Shown: positions 54,260-63,529, counted from the stretch's first letter. The stretch: DNA of 64,000 nucleotides from Clostridiales bacterium (GCA_014799475.1 JAAVHX010000034.1:1-64000), one strand, 5' to 3'. Translations and numbers: made by a program. Notes: a model not told the origin generated them from the sequence alone.

Positions 54260-54293
54260 GCCCTCCCGGCCCGTGGGCCGGGAGGGCTTTTTT
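54260..54293 (+). terminator. Terminator after the VTT-domain gene
   Basis: GCCCTCCCGGCCC pairs perfectly with GGGCCGGGAGGGC, then TTTTTT. Confidence 0.92.
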
Positions 54294-54398
54294 CGTCCCT
54301 TTTCAGATTAGGGCCGCCGATGCTCTATGTTCTAAATTCTTTGTCAAAGTGCCCGATAAACCGAAATATGAGCCACTCGGTGGGTAGAACGATAATCA

Positions 54399-55490
54399 TC
54401 AGAATATTTCATTCATGAACTGTACAATGTTCTCCGAAAATTCTTTTGGCTGCTCCAAAGCGGTAAAGTGGCCGCCGCGCGGCATTTCAGTGTACATGAT
54501 AACAGGATAATTTTGTTCAACCCACTTTTTCGGCACGGGGAGAACATCGTGAGGAAAAGCGGCAATAGCGGTCGGCGCGATGATTTTGCCCAATGGCGGC
54601 AGCGTAAAGCTGTTGCCGTGATATGCCCGGATCGATGTACAGGCCGTGTTTGTCACCCAATAAAGTGTCAGGCAGTCGCAGAGGTCATCCATTGTCAGCA
54701 GAGGCCAATCGCTCCAGGCGTGATACTTCTCCACGATCCAAGCGGCCATTCCCGCAGGCGAATCACTCAGAGCGTATGCCAATGACTGCGGTTTTGTGCT
54801 TTGGATATTGATATAGGCACCCTCCATGCGCTGCCATTCAATTGCCTTGTGCTTGTAGGCAAGCTCATCCGCCGTCAGGCTTTCATCCGGCGCGGCGACC
54901 AGATCGCCTGCCATTCCCGCATCGGTCAGATGAATCCCCTTGATCTCATTGGGATAGCGCGCGGCAAGGTAGCAGGTCACGCCGCGGCCCATATCGCCGC
55001 CTGATGCCGCGTATTCTTTGTAGCCCAGCACCTCTGTCATCAGCCGGTGCCATAGTTCCGCGACCTCCGCGTTGTTCATGAATCCTTTCGGCGGCAGCGT
55101 TGAGAACGCAAAGCCAGGCAATGACGGAACTACAAGATCGTAATCAGCAAGTAACGGAAATACCTTCGCGTAACGCAGGAAGCTGTCGGGCCATCCATGC
55201 GTCAGCAGCAGCGGCTTCGCGCCCTCGCGGGAACCACGGATGTGAAAGAAGTGGATGGTCAAACCATCCAGCTCACAGGTGAACTGCGGATATTGATTGA
55301 GTTCCCGTTCCTTGCGATACCAGTCGTAATCATTGCGCCAGTAGTTGAGAAGCGCCGTCAAATAGCCGCCGTCCGTTCCTAAATCCCATGTTTCAGTTTT
55401 TAATGCGCTCGGCAGCCTTGCAGAATCGATCCGGGAGCGAAGGTCATTTAATTGCTTTTCATTAAAGCGAATATGAAACTCTTTTAACAT
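54399..55490 (-). CDS. Epoxide hydrolase-like alpha/beta hydrolase
   Basis: 363 aa. An N-terminal EHN segment (FHIRFNEKQLNDLRSRID) precedes an alpha/beta-hydrolase domain with THGWPDSFL, the nucleophile loop SGGDMGRG with its aspartate, and a late histidine in RGGHFTALEQP. Two tyrosines expected in epoxide hydrolases could not be placed with certainty. Epoxide hydrolases add water to epoxides; natural substrates are unknown. AGGAGG lies five bases before the ATG. Composition is less GC-rich than neighbours, which suggests transfer. Confidence 0.82.
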   Translation of the reverse strand: MLKEFHIRFNEKQLNDLRSRIDSARLPSALKTETWDLGTDGGYLTALLNYWRNDYDWYRKERELNQYPQFTCELDGLTIHFFHIRGSREGAKPLLLTHGWPDSFLRYAKVFPLLADYDLVVPSLPGFAFSTLPPKGFMNNAEVAELWHRLMTEVLGYKEYAASGGDMGRGVTCYLAARYPNEIKGIHLTDAGMAGDLVAAPDESLTADELAYKHKAIEWQRMEGAYINIQSTKPQSLAYALSDSPAGMAAWIVEKYHAWSDWPLLTMDDLCDCLTLYWVTNTACTSIRAYHGNSFTLPPLGKIIAPTAIAAFPHDVLPVPKKWVEQNYPVIMYTEMPRGGHFTALEQPKEFSENIVQFMNEIF

Positions 55491-55624
55491 GACTGCCTCC
55501 TGCGTTTCTTTGAATTGGCGATCAAGTACAAGCGATGTTCTTAAGTATATTAGCAAAATCGCTCGGCAAATTCAATATGAGCTGGTGAAATATCCGAAGT
55601 TTATATCCAGCAGCCATGATCTTT

Positions 55625-55636
55625 AAAGGGACCTTT
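55625..55636 (+). promoter_or_regulatory. AAAGGGACCTTT box upstream of the SLH gene
   Basis: The second copy of the GGGA(A)CCTTT box, here just before a sigma-A-like promoter. Confidence 0.4.
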
Positions 55637-55647
55637 TTTCGCGCCTC

Positions 55648-55676
55648 TTGTCTTTTTCCCCTGAATCTGATAAAAT
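55648..55676 (+). promoter_or_regulatory. Promoter of the SLH protein gene
   Basis: TTGTCT, 17 bases, TAAAAT, about 35 bases before the start. Confidence 0.65.
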
Positions 55677-55712
55677 ATCATATCATTTTACATGACTTGT
55701 GAGGGACACAGT

Positions 55713-57290
55713 ATGAACAAACGATGGACGGCCGCCCTGCTGGCGTTGGCTTTGGCGGTCACCCTGCTGCCGGGCGCGGCGTGGGCGGCGGAGGCTGCGG
55801 GCCCGGCGGGCAGCAGGCTCACTGGCGCGGATCTGGCGGTGTACCGGGCGCTGAGGGACGAAGTGGCCCGAATCGCGGATGGGACCAGGACGAGCACCGT
55901 TGTCACCCTCTCCGACCAGGACGCCCTGTCCTGGACGCTGTCGGAGCTTGGGGCGGCGGGGGACGGCGAGAGCGCCGCCGTGGACAAGCTGAAGAGTAAG
56001 GTGGCGGACACCCTCCATATCGAGCGGGTCTATACCGCGTTGGCATCGGACTGTGCCTACGAGCTGTTCTGGAGGGGCACGGAGTACACCTACGGATTCT
56101 CCTACTCCATCCAGGGGAACCGGGCGTTCGTCCAGGACCTGACCATCACCCTCCAGGTGGCGGAGGCATACCAGGACGGCGGCGACACCACCGTCAGCAA
56201 GGACAAGGTGGCCGCGGCGAAGAAGGCGGCGGAAAACGCCAAGGCCATCGTGGACAAGTATCAGGACAGCTCCGACTATGAAAAGCTGGCGGCGTACTGC
56301 CAGGAGATCTGCCGTCTGGTGTCCTTTGACTTTGCCGCCACCGCGGACGGCGCCCCCTACGGCGACCCGTGGCAGCTGGTGAACGTGTTCGACGGTGACC
56401 CTGACACCAACGTGGTGTGCGAGGGGTATTCCAAGGCGTTCCAGTACCTATGCGACCTGTCCGAATTCGACGGGGACATTGTGTGCCGCACCGTCACCGG
56501 CTCCATGAACGGCAGCGACCATATGTGGAACGTGGTCCAGATGGAGGACGGAAAGAACTACCTGGTGGATGTGACCAACTGCGACAGCGGGGACATCGGG
56601 GCGCTGGACAGGCGGTTCCTGGCGGGCGGCGCCCGGGAGGACGGCGGGCAGACCTACATCATATCCCTGAACCCAGGCTCTATGACCTACACCTATCGGG
56701 ACGAACAGAAGGATCTGCACACCGATGGCTGGCTTGCCCTCAGCGGCAGCGCCTACGTCTATGACCCCAGTGCCCCCCGGCCCAAGCCCGTCCCCAGCTT
56801 CACCGACACACCCGCCTGGTGCGCGAAGGAGGCCCAGTGGGCTGCCGAGAAGGGCATCACCAAGGGCTACGGCGGTGGCAGCACGTTTGCCCCCGGCGTG
56901 GACTGCACCCACACCCAGATCCTGACCTTCCTGTGGCGGGCGGCGGATGAGCCCGCCTCCGCCGCCAAGGCCCCCGTTACCGTTGAAACCTGGTATCAGG
57001 ACGCCATTGACTGGGCCTATGGGCAGAAGATGATCGGCGATGACTTCAATGCCGACGCCCTGTGCACTCGGGCCGACGCCGTGTCCTACATCTGGCAGGC
57101 GCTGGATAAGCCCGAGGCTGAGGAGACGGCCAGCTTCCCCGATGTGGATGCCGACGCGCCCTATGCCGGGGCGGTGTCCTGGGCGGTGGAGAAGGGTGTG
57201 ACCCGCGGCTACGGCGGCGATGCCTTTGCCCCGGACCGAGTGTGCACCCGGGGGGAGATCGCGGCGTTCCTCTACCGGGCGTATCACTAA
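55713..57290 (+). CDS. Secreted transglutaminase-like protein with three SLH domains
   Basis: 525 aa. A signal peptide ends AAWAAEA (about 24-28). A transglutaminase-like core follows, with the cysteine in VVCEGYSKAF, the histidine in SDHMWNVVQ and an aspartate in YLVDVTN. Three SLH repeats close the protein (AAEKGITKGYGGG, a divergent middle one, and AVEKGVTRGYGGDAF). SLH domains attach proteins to the cell wall. The core may act as a protease or peptide-modifying enzyme. The ATG follows GAGGGA; the tracked start is seven codons earlier. Confidence 0.87.
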   Translation: MNKRWTAALLALALAVTLLPGAAWAAEAAGPAGSRLTGADLAVYRALRDEVARIADGTRTSTVVTLSDQDALSWTLSELGAAGDGESAAVDKLKSKVADTLHIERVYTALASDCAYELFWRGTEYTYGFSYSIQGNRAFVQDLTITLQVAEAYQDGGDTTVSKDKVAAAKKAAENAKAIVDKYQDSSDYEKLAAYCQEICRLVSFDFAATADGAPYGDPWQLVNVFDGDPDTNVVCEGYSKAFQYLCDLSEFDGDIVCRTVTGSMNGSDHMWNVVQMEDGKNYLVDVTNCDSGDIGALDRRFLAGGAREDGGQTYIISLNPGSMTYTYRDEQKDLHTDGWLALSGSAYVYDPSAPRPKPVPSFTDTPAWCAKEAQWAAEKGITKGYGGGSTFAPGVDCTHTQILTFLWRAADEPASAAKAPVTVETWYQDAIDWAYGQKMIGDDFNADALCTRADAVSYIWQALDKPEAEETASFPDVDADAPYAGAVSWAVEKGVTRGYGGDAFAPDRVCTRGEIAAFLYRAYH

Positions 57291-57294
57291 AACA

Positions 57295-57323
57295 AAACCC
57301 CATCCCCGGAGGGGATGGGGTTT
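57295..57323. terminator. Bidirectional terminator between the SLH and PPTase genes
   Basis: AAACCCCATCCCC pairs perfectly with GGGGATGGGGTTT over GGA. Confidence 0.88.
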
Positions 57324-57325
57324 GC

Positions 57326-57829
57326 TTATGGATCGATGCCCAAAAAGACGATCTCCCCAGGCGGGGCGTCGTGGCAGCACACCGCCGCCCGCCAGTTCGC
57401 TCCGGCGTAGCTCCTGTGGGGGCAGGGGGGAGGGACGGGTACCTTCCGGGGCGGGAACAGGGGGGTGTCCTCCCGCTTGCACCAGCTCTCCTTCAGCGTC
57501 CACAGGCGGTAGAAATCCGCCCAGCCGCCGTCGAACCGGGCCAGCTCCTCCGGGCTGAGCACGTAGGCGGGCAGGCCCGCCCGACGGGGGCGGATCAGTT
57601 CCACGTCCACCCCCACGGGGTGGCCGGACAGGGCGCACAGGGCCATCCCCCCGCTGTGGGACAGGGAGAACCAGCGGTCATCCAGCCCCGGGAAGAAGGG
57701 CTTGCCCCGGGGGGAGCGCTCCACCGGGGGCAGGGCGTCCCAGCCCCAGCGCAGCCTGACCGCCGCCTTCAGCAGCGGCCAGGCAAGCCGCCTGCCGTCT
57801 TCCCCCATCGCGCCGTAGATGACGGTCAT
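57326..57829 (-). CDS. 4'-phosphopantetheinyl transferase (Sfp-like, short)
   Basis: 167 aa. The family motifs GVDVELI and WTLKESWCK are clear, and FSLSHSGG is the usual upstream motif. The enzyme moves phosphopantetheine from CoA to carrier proteins. At 167 aa it is shorter than Sfp (about 225), with reduced ends. No NRPS, PKS or carrier protein is nearby, so the partner is elsewhere. The start follows GAGGGGAT. Confidence 0.83.
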   Translation of the reverse strand: MTVIYGAMGEDGRRLAWPLLKAAVRLRWGWDALPPVERSPRGKPFFPGLDDRWFSLSHSGGMALCALSGHPVGVDVELIRPRRAGLPAYVLSPEELARFDGGWADFYRLWTLKESWCKREDTPLFPPRKVPVPPPCPHRSYAGANWRAAVCCHDAPPGEIVFLGIDP

Positions 57830-57909
57830 GAGATCCCCTCCTTGAGCTTGCTTTTTCCATTATAGCGCAGCGGAGGGGCCGGTTCAAGGGTAGGCGGCCG
57901 GGAGTTGGC

Positions 57910-58791
57910 TTACCCGGCTGTTTTCTTGACCGCGACCAGCTCGATGTAGCCTCTGGCGCCAACCGGCTCCAACTGGATTTTGGGATTGCTGCTGTCCCAG
58001 GCGTAACCGATGACGGAGGGATCGTATTTCCCCTCGGCGTCCCAGATTTCCTGGATGGCTTTCCCGTAGTCCTCCTCGGCAAAGGGCTCCCCCTGGAACA
58101 TCAGATACTGGGCGGCGGGAAGCTCGATGATCTCAAATCCGTCGGGCACAACCCCGTCGTAGTCCGTGGAGACCTCCGCGCCCTGGACATAGACGTTCTC
58201 CTTGGGACTGCGGAGATGCTCGGGCAGCCACAGGCACACCGGCTCCCCGGAGATCGTCGGGATGCTTGTCAGCAGCCCCCACACGTCGCACCCCACCTCC
58301 GCGCTGTAGTCCCAGTAGTTGTCGGCTTTGACGCCCCGCTTGATGATGACCTTCCTGGCGGGCTTGTTCACCACCTGAATAAAGACAGTTCTCGTCGTTT
58401 CCATGTGATTGCTCCTTTCGTCCTGTTTTGATTTGATGAGGTAAGGGACGAACAGCGAGATCGGGACGGGATGGTTGGCGTATTCCTTTGGATTGAGGCC
58501 GAATTCCGCGCGGAACGCCCGCTGATAGCCGTCCACGCTGCCAAAGCCGAGATCCATCGCCACATCCAGCACCTTGCGGGTCTCATCCCGGAGGTGCAGC
58601 GCCGACCTGCTGAGCTTCAGCCTGCGGATATACTTGGCGGGGCTCATGCCGGTATACTGCTCAAAGAGCCGCCTGGCGTACCACGGGCTGAACAGCGAAG
58701 CGGCCGCCAGATCAGCGGGGGTGATCACCTCGTCCAGATGGCCGCTGATATACCGCTGCATCCGGCGCACCGCTTCGATCCGCTCGTTCAT
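57910..58791 (-). CDS. AraC-family regulator with GyrI-like ligand domain
   Basis: 293 aa. The N-terminal 110 residues hold two AraC helix-turn-helix motifs (TPADLAAASLFSPWYARRLFEQYTG and DVAMDLGFGSVDGYQRAFR), and residues 135-293 form a GyrI-like effector-binding domain (SOUL/BmrR-type) with FEIIELPAAQYLMFQGEP. Such regulators usually sense hydrophobic small molecules and control efflux or detoxification genes. The neighbours do not show the target. Confidence 0.87.
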   Translation of the reverse strand: MNERIEAVRRMQRYISGHLDEVITPADLAAASLFSPWYARRLFEQYTGMSPAKYIRRLKLSRSALHLRDETRKVLDVAMDLGFGSVDGYQRAFRAEFGLNPKEYANHPVPISLFVPYLIKSKQDERSNHMETTRTVFIQVVNKPARKVIIKRGVKADNYWDYSAEVGCDVWGLLTSIPTISGEPVCLWLPEHLRSPKENVYVQGAEVSTDYDGVVPDGFEIIELPAAQYLMFQGEPFAEEDYGKAIQEIWDAEGKYDPSVIGYAWDSSNPKIQLEPVGARGYIELVAVKKTAG

Positions 58792-58869
58792 CTGTCCTCA
58801 CCTCACGCACAAGATACCACAGGAACCTATGGAAACACTCGACGATATTTGCACAATTATCGGCCGCGC

Positions 58870-59745
58870 TCACAGCCCTGACCGGGCGGCCGCCCGGTAC
58901 GCCAGCGGCGTTTTCCGGTATTTTTTCTGAAAGGCCCTGGTAAAGTAGGACTGATTGTGAAAGCCGCAGTTTTCCGCGATGTCGATCACCCTGAAATTTG
59001 TCTCAGACAGCTGCTTGGCCGCCAGATCCAGGCGGTAGTTTACCAGATAGGCGTTGAAGCTCATCCCGGTGAACTCCTTGAACAGTTTCATGAAGTGGCT
59101 CTTGGAAAAGCCGCACTGCTCCGCCGCCTGTTCAATGGAGACGTCCCGGTCATAGAATTTTTGAATATAATAAAGGGCGTTTTTCAGCCTGCCGTAGGAC
59201 AGCCGCGCGTCGCCGCCATCGCCGGCCACGCTGTATTGGTTCATATGGTGGAGGAGCAGGAACAGGTTGGATTTGATGAGCAGCTCGCGGGTGGAGTACG
59301 CCTCCTCCCGGTGGGCCAGCAGGGACAGGACGCAGGGGGTCACGGCCTGGTTGAATGGGGAGGCGGCGGGGCAAAAACAATCCATGCTCCGCTCCCCGTT
59401 CAAAAAGGGGAGAACGTATTTGCCGTAGCAGAGGTCGTCCTCAGAGCCCTGAAAAAGGGACGGGTGAAACATGATGTTGAAGTATTCCCCGCCCTCCGGG
59501 CCGGCCTGCTCGATGGAGTGGACCGCGTGGGGCAGGATCACGATCAGATCCCCGGCGCGGAGCGTGTGCGCCCGGCCCCACAAGGTGACCTGGACCCGGC
59601 CTTCGGCGCAATAGATCAGTTCAAAATCGTCGTGCCAGTGCAGGGGGAAGGAGGAAAACCACCCGGGAATCTTCACCCGGTAGACGCTGTAGGGGAAGGT
59701 AATCATTCCGTGTATCTTGGTTTCATGCAGCGGCGTGTGTTCCAT
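58870..59745 (-). CDS. AraC-family regulator with cupin sensor domain
   Basis: 291 aa. An N-terminal cupin part (FPLHWHDDFELIYCAEGRVQVTLWG, then AGDLIVILPHAVHSI) fits a sugar-binding AraC arm, and the C-terminal 100 residues carry the two helix-turn-helix motifs (SIEQAAEQCGFSKSHFMKLFKEFTG, IDIAENCGFHNQSYFTRAFQ). It is divergent from the kinase-like/GH13/MATE genes and is the likely regulator of that cluster. GGAGG lies close before the ATG. Confidence 0.88.
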   Translation of the reverse strand: MEHTPLHETKIHGMITFPYSVYRVKIPGWFSSFPLHWHDDFELIYCAEGRVQVTLWGRAHTLRAGDLIVILPHAVHSIEQAGPEGGEYFNIMFHPSLFQGSEDDLCYGKYVLPFLNGERSMDCFCPAASPFNQAVTPCVLSLLAHREEAYSTRELLIKSNLFLLLHHMNQYSVAGDGGDARLSYGRLKNALYYIQKFYDRDVSIEQAAEQCGFSKSHFMKLFKEFTGMSFNAYLVNYRLDLAAKQLSETNFRVIDIAENCGFHNQSYFTRAFQKKYRKTPLAYRAAARSGL

Positions 59746-59817
59746 AAAATGCCTCCAAGCGGTCGAATGGCGGTTAAAAGTAGGATTGTGTCAAAAAGGA
59801 AAGGGGATATTGCAAGA

Positions 59818-59846
59818 ATTATACAATAGATAAGCGTATAATGCAA
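59818..59846 (-). promoter_or_regulatory. Promoter of the cupin AraC regulator
   Basis: TTGCAT, 17 bases, TATAAT on the minus strand. A TATAAT on the plus strand (59837-59842) lies inside the same region, so the divergent promoters overlap and could be controlled together; no good plus-strand -35 was found. Confidence 0.65.
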
Positions 59847-59885
59847 GTTAAGCGGGCGCCGCGAATTGGAACCGGGGGTGCGGGC

Positions 59886-60428
59886 ATGGACAAAAGGATG
59901 GCCGTAAACGGAAGGGAATATGACATCCTGAAACTGCTGGGGAAGGGAAAAGGCGGATACTCCTATTTGGTGGATGACGGGACAAGACAATATGTGTTGA
60001 AGCAGATCCACCATGAGCCCTGTTCCTATTACCAGTTCGGGAACAAGCTGGAGGCGGAGCTCAGCGATTACCACCGGCTCAGGAACGTGGGGATCAGAAT
60101 GCCCGCCATGATCGACGTCGACACGGAGCATGAGCGCATTCTGAAGGAATTCATTGACGGGGATACCATTTACGACTTGGTTTTGCGGGATCAGATGAAA
60201 TCCGACTATGTTGACCAGCTGCGCGGTATGTGCGCGCTGCTCTATCCTGCGCGTTTGAATATAGACTATTTCCCCACGAATTTTGTGGTGCGGGGCGGAG
60301 AGATCTATTACATTGATTTTGAGTGCAACGAGTACATGGAGGAGTGGAATTTCGAAAACTGGGGCGTGAACTATTGGTCAAAGACGCCGGAATTCCTGCA
60401 ATATGTGAAAGAACACCAATCTGATTGA
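59886..60428 (+). CDS. Minimal kinase-like protein
   Basis: 180 aa. Eukaryotic-type kinase traces are visible: a glycine loop LLGKGKGGYSYLV, a lysine strand YVLKQI, a glutamate in the next helix (EAELSDY), a catalytic loop LNIDYFPTNFVV with Asp and Asn, and DFE in place of DFG (IYYIDFECNE). There is almost no C-lobe beyond that. It resembles small RIO/Bud32-type or sugar/antibiotic kinases. The ATG at 59886 follows GGGGGTGCGGGC. It is 17 bases from the amylase gene and probably cotranscribed. Confidence 0.72.
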   Translation: MDKRMAVNGREYDILKLLGKGKGGYSYLVDDGTRQYVLKQIHHEPCSYYQFGNKLEAELSDYHRLRNVGIRMPAMIDVDTEHERILKEFIDGDTIYDLVLRDQMKSDYVDQLRGMCALLYPARLNIDYFPTNFVVRGGEIYYIDFECNEYMEEWNFENWGVNYWSKTPEFLQYVKEHQSD

Positions 60429-60445
60429 CCAGGGAGGGAACTGGG

Positions 60446-62164
60446 ATGGAATACGCCGCGATCAGGCATTTTGCGGACAAACGATACTGCTACGCGACGG
60501 AGAAGGGGCGCTTTCTGATCCGGCTTGAGACGAAAAAAGGGGACGCAGCCAAGGTGACCCTCCATGGGCAGGAGAAGTACCTGCCGATCAAATTTATGGA
60601 TACCAGGCGCGCGTGGGGGATGGAGATCGCCTGCTCGGACGATTACAGGGACTATTATGAGGCGGTGATCGACATCGATGTGGTCTGCCTCCGATATTTC
60701 TTTGAAATTCAGGATACAGCGGGAAACGTGACCTATTACGGCAACCACCATTTCTACGACGAATGTGTGACAGACGTAGACAGGATGTTTGACTGTCCCC
60801 AGACCCTCCGGGAGGAGGAGATCTTTGAGCTGCCCGCCTGGGCGAAGAACAAGGTGGTGTACCAGATTTTCCCGTCCCGGTTCGCCACGGACAAGGACGT
60901 GCCGGAGGAGGTCTGGTATCAGGCGCCCATCGGGCATAAGGCCGATTTGAAGGGCTCCCTCCGGGGGATCATCAACCACCTGGACTACATCAAAGCGCTG
61001 GGCGTGGACATCCTCTACATGACGCCGATCTTCCGCTCCAGTTCCAGCCATAAATATAACATCGACGATTATTACGCCATCGACCCGTCCTTTGGGACCA
61101 AGGAGGACCTGAAGGAGCTGGTGGACAGGGCCCACGCTCTGGGGATGTATGTGATCCTGGACGGCGTGTTCAATCACACCTCCTGGGACTTTTTCGCCTT
61201 CCGGGACATCAGGGAAAAGGGGGCGGAATCGAAGTATCTGGACTGGTACTATATCCAAGATTTCCCGCTGGTGATGGAGTGGGGTAAGCGGCCCAATTAT
61301 AAGACCTTCAGCTATGCCGCCCCCATGCCGAAGCTGAACCTGCGAAACAAAGAGACGGCGGATTATTTCATCGACGTGGCCTGCTACTGGATCCGTGAAT
61401 GCGGCATCGACGGCTGGCGGCTGGACGTGGCGGACGAGATCAGCCACGGGTTCTGGAAACGGTTCCGGCGGGAGATCAAGGCGGTGAAGCGGGATGCCCT
61501 GATCGTCGGCGAGATCTGGCACTTCGCCGGCGACTTTTTGGAGGGCGACGAGTGGGACAGCATCATGAATTACCAGTTTTATTACGCGGTGCGGGATCTG
61601 ATCGTGTCGGAGAAGACTGATGCCGGTTCCTTTGTGGACTGTCTCAGCTTTATGAAGGGAAATTTGAATCAGGCGCTGGACGGGTATCTGTGGAATTTTA
61701 TCGACAGCCATGACACGGCCAGATTTTCGCACAGCGTTGAAAATAACCGCAACAAGCAGAAGCTTGCGGCGGCGCTTCAGCTCCTGCTCCCCGGTATGCC
61801 CATGATCTACTACGGCGACGAGGTGGCCATGGAGGGAGGGCACGACCCGGACTGCCGGCGGGGGATGCTCTGGGACGAGGGAAGGCAGGACCGGGATATG
61901 CTGGACTATTACCGGGCCCTGATCCGGGTCCGGCACGAGTACGCGGTTTTGACGCAGGGCGAACTCACAGCCCAGCGCGCGGACGACGAAACCGGGCTCA
62001 TTACCATGGAACGGCGGCTGGGGGACCGGCGCCTGACTGTCCTGTTCCACACAAAGGCGGGAACGATCAAGCTGCCGGAGCTGAAGGGAAGGAAAAACCT
62101 TGTGGGCGGCCAGCGCTTTTCTGGGCGCCTGGGGGACTACGAAGCGGCGGTGCTCGAGGAATAA
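60446..62164 (+). CDS. GH13 alpha-amylase family (neopullulanase/cyclomaltodextrinase-like)
   Basis: 572 aa with an N-terminal beta domain (about 1-120) and the GH13 barrel: VYQIFPSRFA, DGVFNHTS, nucleophile in DGWRLDVADE, acid in VGEIWH, and FIDSHDTARF. There is no signal peptide, so it works inside the cell on imported maltodextrins, cyclodextrins or pullulan fragments. GGAGGG lies eight bases before the ATG. It stands between the kinase-like and MATE genes. Confidence 0.92.
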   Translation: MEYAAIRHFADKRYCYATEKGRFLIRLETKKGDAAKVTLHGQEKYLPIKFMDTRRAWGMEIACSDDYRDYYEAVIDIDVVCLRYFFEIQDTAGNVTYYGNHHFYDECVTDVDRMFDCPQTLREEEIFELPAWAKNKVVYQIFPSRFATDKDVPEEVWYQAPIGHKADLKGSLRGIINHLDYIKALGVDILYMTPIFRSSSSHKYNIDDYYAIDPSFGTKEDLKELVDRAHALGMYVILDGVFNHTSWDFFAFRDIREKGAESKYLDWYYIQDFPLVMEWGKRPNYKTFSYAAPMPKLNLRNKETADYFIDVACYWIRECGIDGWRLDVADEISHGFWKRFRREIKAVKRDALIVGEIWHFAGDFLEGDEWDSIMNYQFYYAVRDLIVSEKTDAGSFVDCLSFMKGNLNQALDGYLWNFIDSHDTARFSHSVENNRNKQKLAAALQLLLPGMPMIYYGDEVAMEGGHDPDCRRGMLWDEGRQDRDMLDYYRALIRVRHEYAVLTQGELTAQRADDETGLITMERRLGDRRLTVLFHTKAGTIKLPELKGRKNLVGGQRFSGRLGDYEAAVLEE

Positions 62165-62197
62165 GCGACGGGCCGTATAGATGCGGCGGAGGATGAG

Positions 62198-63529
62198 ATG
62201 AAGGATTCAGCGAAACCATTTCTTAAATTATATATCCCCATCGCGCTGGAGACCCTGTGCTATATGCTGGCGGGGATGGTGGATACCATCATGCTGTCCT
62301 CCGTGGGGGACAACGCGGTGGGCGCGGTGGGGACCGCGAATACCTATATCAGCGTGTTCATTATCATGTTTAGCGTTGTGTCGTCCGGCATGATCGCCGT
62401 GATGACGCAGTACATCGGGGCAAACAGAGTTGGAGTGGCCTATCAGGCGAAACAGCTGGGGGCTGTGTTCAATCTGGGCGTCGGCATTGTGCTGGCCGTC
62501 TTTTTGTCCGTCTTCTCGGAGTGGATCCTGGAGGCCGTGGGCGTGGCGCCGCTTCTGATGGATTATGCCAAGACCTATCTCAGGATCGTGGGCGGATTCT
62601 GCTTCTTAAACGCCCTGATCCCCATCTTTTCCAGCTATTTGAGGGCCTTTGGCCACACCCGGGAGCCGCTGATCGCCTCGCTGCTGTCCAACGCTGTGAA
62701 TTTGGGCCTCAACGCGCTCTTTTTATTCGGGCTCCACTGGGGCGTGGCGGGAGTGGCCATTGCCACGGTCATCTCGAGGGTGCTGAACCTGGTCATCATT
62801 GCGGTGGCCTCAAAGCTGCTGATCAAGGCCGGCGAGGATCCTGAGCGGCTGAAAAACAGCGAGGTTTTTATCCAGATCATCAAGGTGGGCCTGCCCTCTG
62901 CCCTGGAGACCGCCCTGTACAATGTGGCGATGACGCTGACCATCCGCTTTTTGAATCAAATGGATGAGGCGGGGCTGAACGTGACAGCCAGGGCATACGC
63001 GTCCCAGATCGCCAATTTCTCCTTCTGCGCCGGCGCGGCCCTGGCGCAGGCCAACGCCATTATGACGGGGTGGCGGATCGGCGAGGGGGACTACGAGGCC
63101 TGCGACAGGGGCACCAAAAAAGCCGCCTGCATCGGTATCTGCGTGGCGGCGGGGCTGGAAGCCATATTCGCGCTGAGCGCGGACTATCTGATCCGGCTGT
63201 TCACGGACGACCCGGAGATGATCGCCCTGGTGGCAAAGCTGCTGGCCATTGATATTATCCTGGAGGTGGGGCGCGCGACGAATCTGGTGTTCGGCCAGGC
63301 CCTCAAGACCAGCGGGGACGCCCTGTTTACCACCATCATCGCGGTGGTGTTCATGTACGTGTGCATGGTGGGCGGCACATGGTTCTTTGGGATCCACCTG
63401 GGCCTTATGGCGGTGGGCGCTTACATCGGGCTTGCCGGCGACGAGTGCGTGCGCGCGGTATGTATGTTCCTGCGCTGGCAGTCGGGCAAGTGGAAAGCCA
63501 AGGGCTTTATCAAGCATGAGGCGTGCTGA
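62198..63529 (+). CDS. MATE-family transporter
   Basis: 443 aa, about 12 membrane segments, opening FLKLYIPIALETLCYMLAGMVDTIMLSSVG. GGAGG lies five bases before the ATG, 33 bases after the amylase. MATE proteins export small molecules; being last behind a kinase-like protein and an amylase hints at a sugar-linked substrate, but this is inference. Confidence 0.9.
   Translation: MKDSAKPFLKLYIPIALETLCYMLAGMVDTIMLSSVGDNAVGAVGTANTYISVFIIMFSVVSSGMIAVMTQYIGANRVGVAYQAKQLGAVFNLGVGIVLAVFLSVFSEWILEAVGVAPLLMDYAKTYLRIVGGFCFLNALIPIFSSYLRAFGHTREPLIASLLSNAVNLGLNALFLFGLHWGVAGVAIATVISRVLNLVIIAVASKLLIKAGEDPERLKNSEVFIQIIKVGLPSALETALYNVAMTLTIRFLNQMDEAGLNVTARAYASQIANFSFCAGAALAQANAIMTGWRIGEGDYEACDRGTKKAACIGICVAAGLEAIFALSADYLIRLFTDDPEMIALVAKLLAIDIILEVGRATNLVFGQALKTSGDALFTTIIAVVFMYVCMVGGTWFFGIHLGLMAVGAYIGLAGDECVRAVCMFLRWQSGKWKAKGFIKHEAC

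Noticed and set aside
58857-58864. GCCGATAA on the minus strand as a third sigma-28 promoter (before the GyrI-type AraC gene)
   Set aside because: No TAAA-like -35 at 14-16 bases; the surroundings are GC-rich coding sequence of the neighbouring regulator.
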